Below, one piece after another: positions 63,981-64,000 of a DNA stretch of 64,000 bases. Source of the stretch: Candidatus Paceibacterota bacterium (GTDB lineage: Bacteria > Verrucomicrobiota > Verrucomicrobiia > Limisphaerales > UBA8199); assembly GCA_035452965.1 (NCBI GenBank), contig DAOTCE010000023.1, positions 18,681 through 82,680 on the forward strand. The letters are read 5' to 3'. Positions within the stretch are counted from its first letter, which is position 1, and every line of letters starts with the position of its first letter. Under the pieces are notes generated by a model, which was given only the letters and a program-made list of their open reading frames with translations, was not told where the DNA came from and made no database searches. The position numbers and the translations under genes are program-made.

Positions 63981-64000
63981 AGGGACTAAAATGGGCTGAA

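Overview
The window is GC-rich (roughly 60-65% by eye) bacterial chromosome. The gene content points to a free-living, saccharolytic Verrucomicrobiota of the Pedosphaeraceae/Limisphaerales type. The clues are DUF6259 glycosidase-like proteins, a XylR-type (LacI-like + AraC) regulator, NPCBM/alpha-galactosidase remains, an Agl23-like membrane protein, secreted proteins ending in an 'RFYR' beta domain, and dispersed palindromic repeats. This placement rests on family recognition, not on a marker gene. I see no rRNA, tRNA, CRISPR array, transposase or phage gene.

Region 1 (1-27.2 kb) is a glycan-use locus. Facing right is a XylR-type regulator (10622-11761). Facing left from it is a cluster in the order sugar dehydrogenase (SDR), MFS sugar-acid transporter, DUF6259 protein, GH50-like hydrolase, mutarotase-like protein and enolase-superfamily acid-sugar dehydratase, then a prolyl oligopeptidase cut by the window edge. 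Dehydrogenase, mutarotase-like protein and dehydratase together suggest oxidative breakdown of a released sugar through its aldonic acid. Right of the regulator lie a GH97, a second DUF6259 protein, a broken alpha-galactosidase, a clan-A GH39-like enzyme, a 1299-residue LamG/TIM-barrel protein, an unclassified secreted protein, a neutral-ceramidase-like protein and a GH10 xylanase. Nearly all carry signal peptides. The mix (xylanase, alpha-galactosidase types, agarase-like) fits a branched hemicellulose or algal/plant wall glycan; the exact substrate cannot be read from sequence.

Region 2 (27.4-42.7 kb) is mostly housekeeping: a Crp/Fnr regulator, radical SAM protein, orphan receiver, formate-tetrahydrofolate ligase, TPR protein coupled to MtnA, DUF7832-like protein, AsmA-like protein, ARPP-1-like protein, an IlvD with an apparent extra NTF2-like domain inserted, and a NamZ-type muramidase.

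Region 3 (42.7-49.1 kb) is accessory: five copies of a palindromic repeat, a secreted 23-residue-repeat LRR protein, a DUF4258/DUF2283 pair, a small membrane protein, a YtcJ-like amidohydrolase and GltS.

Region 4 (49.5-64 kb) holds an Agl23-like glycosyltransferase with a discoidin-like lipoprotein/secreted partner, topoisomerase IV subunits (parC, parE) with a VapBC-type toxin-antitoxin pair between them, a 676-bp divergent gap with a perfect 54-bp palindrome, carB, a zinc alcohol dehydrogenase, a hairpin-rich non-coding stretch with a sigma70-like promoter, and a secreted protein of unknown function. The best leads for novelty are the IlvD-NTF2 fusion, the perfect palindrome, the covarying repeat family, the possible structured RNA near 62.2-62.5 kb, and the unclassified secreted enzymes of region 1.
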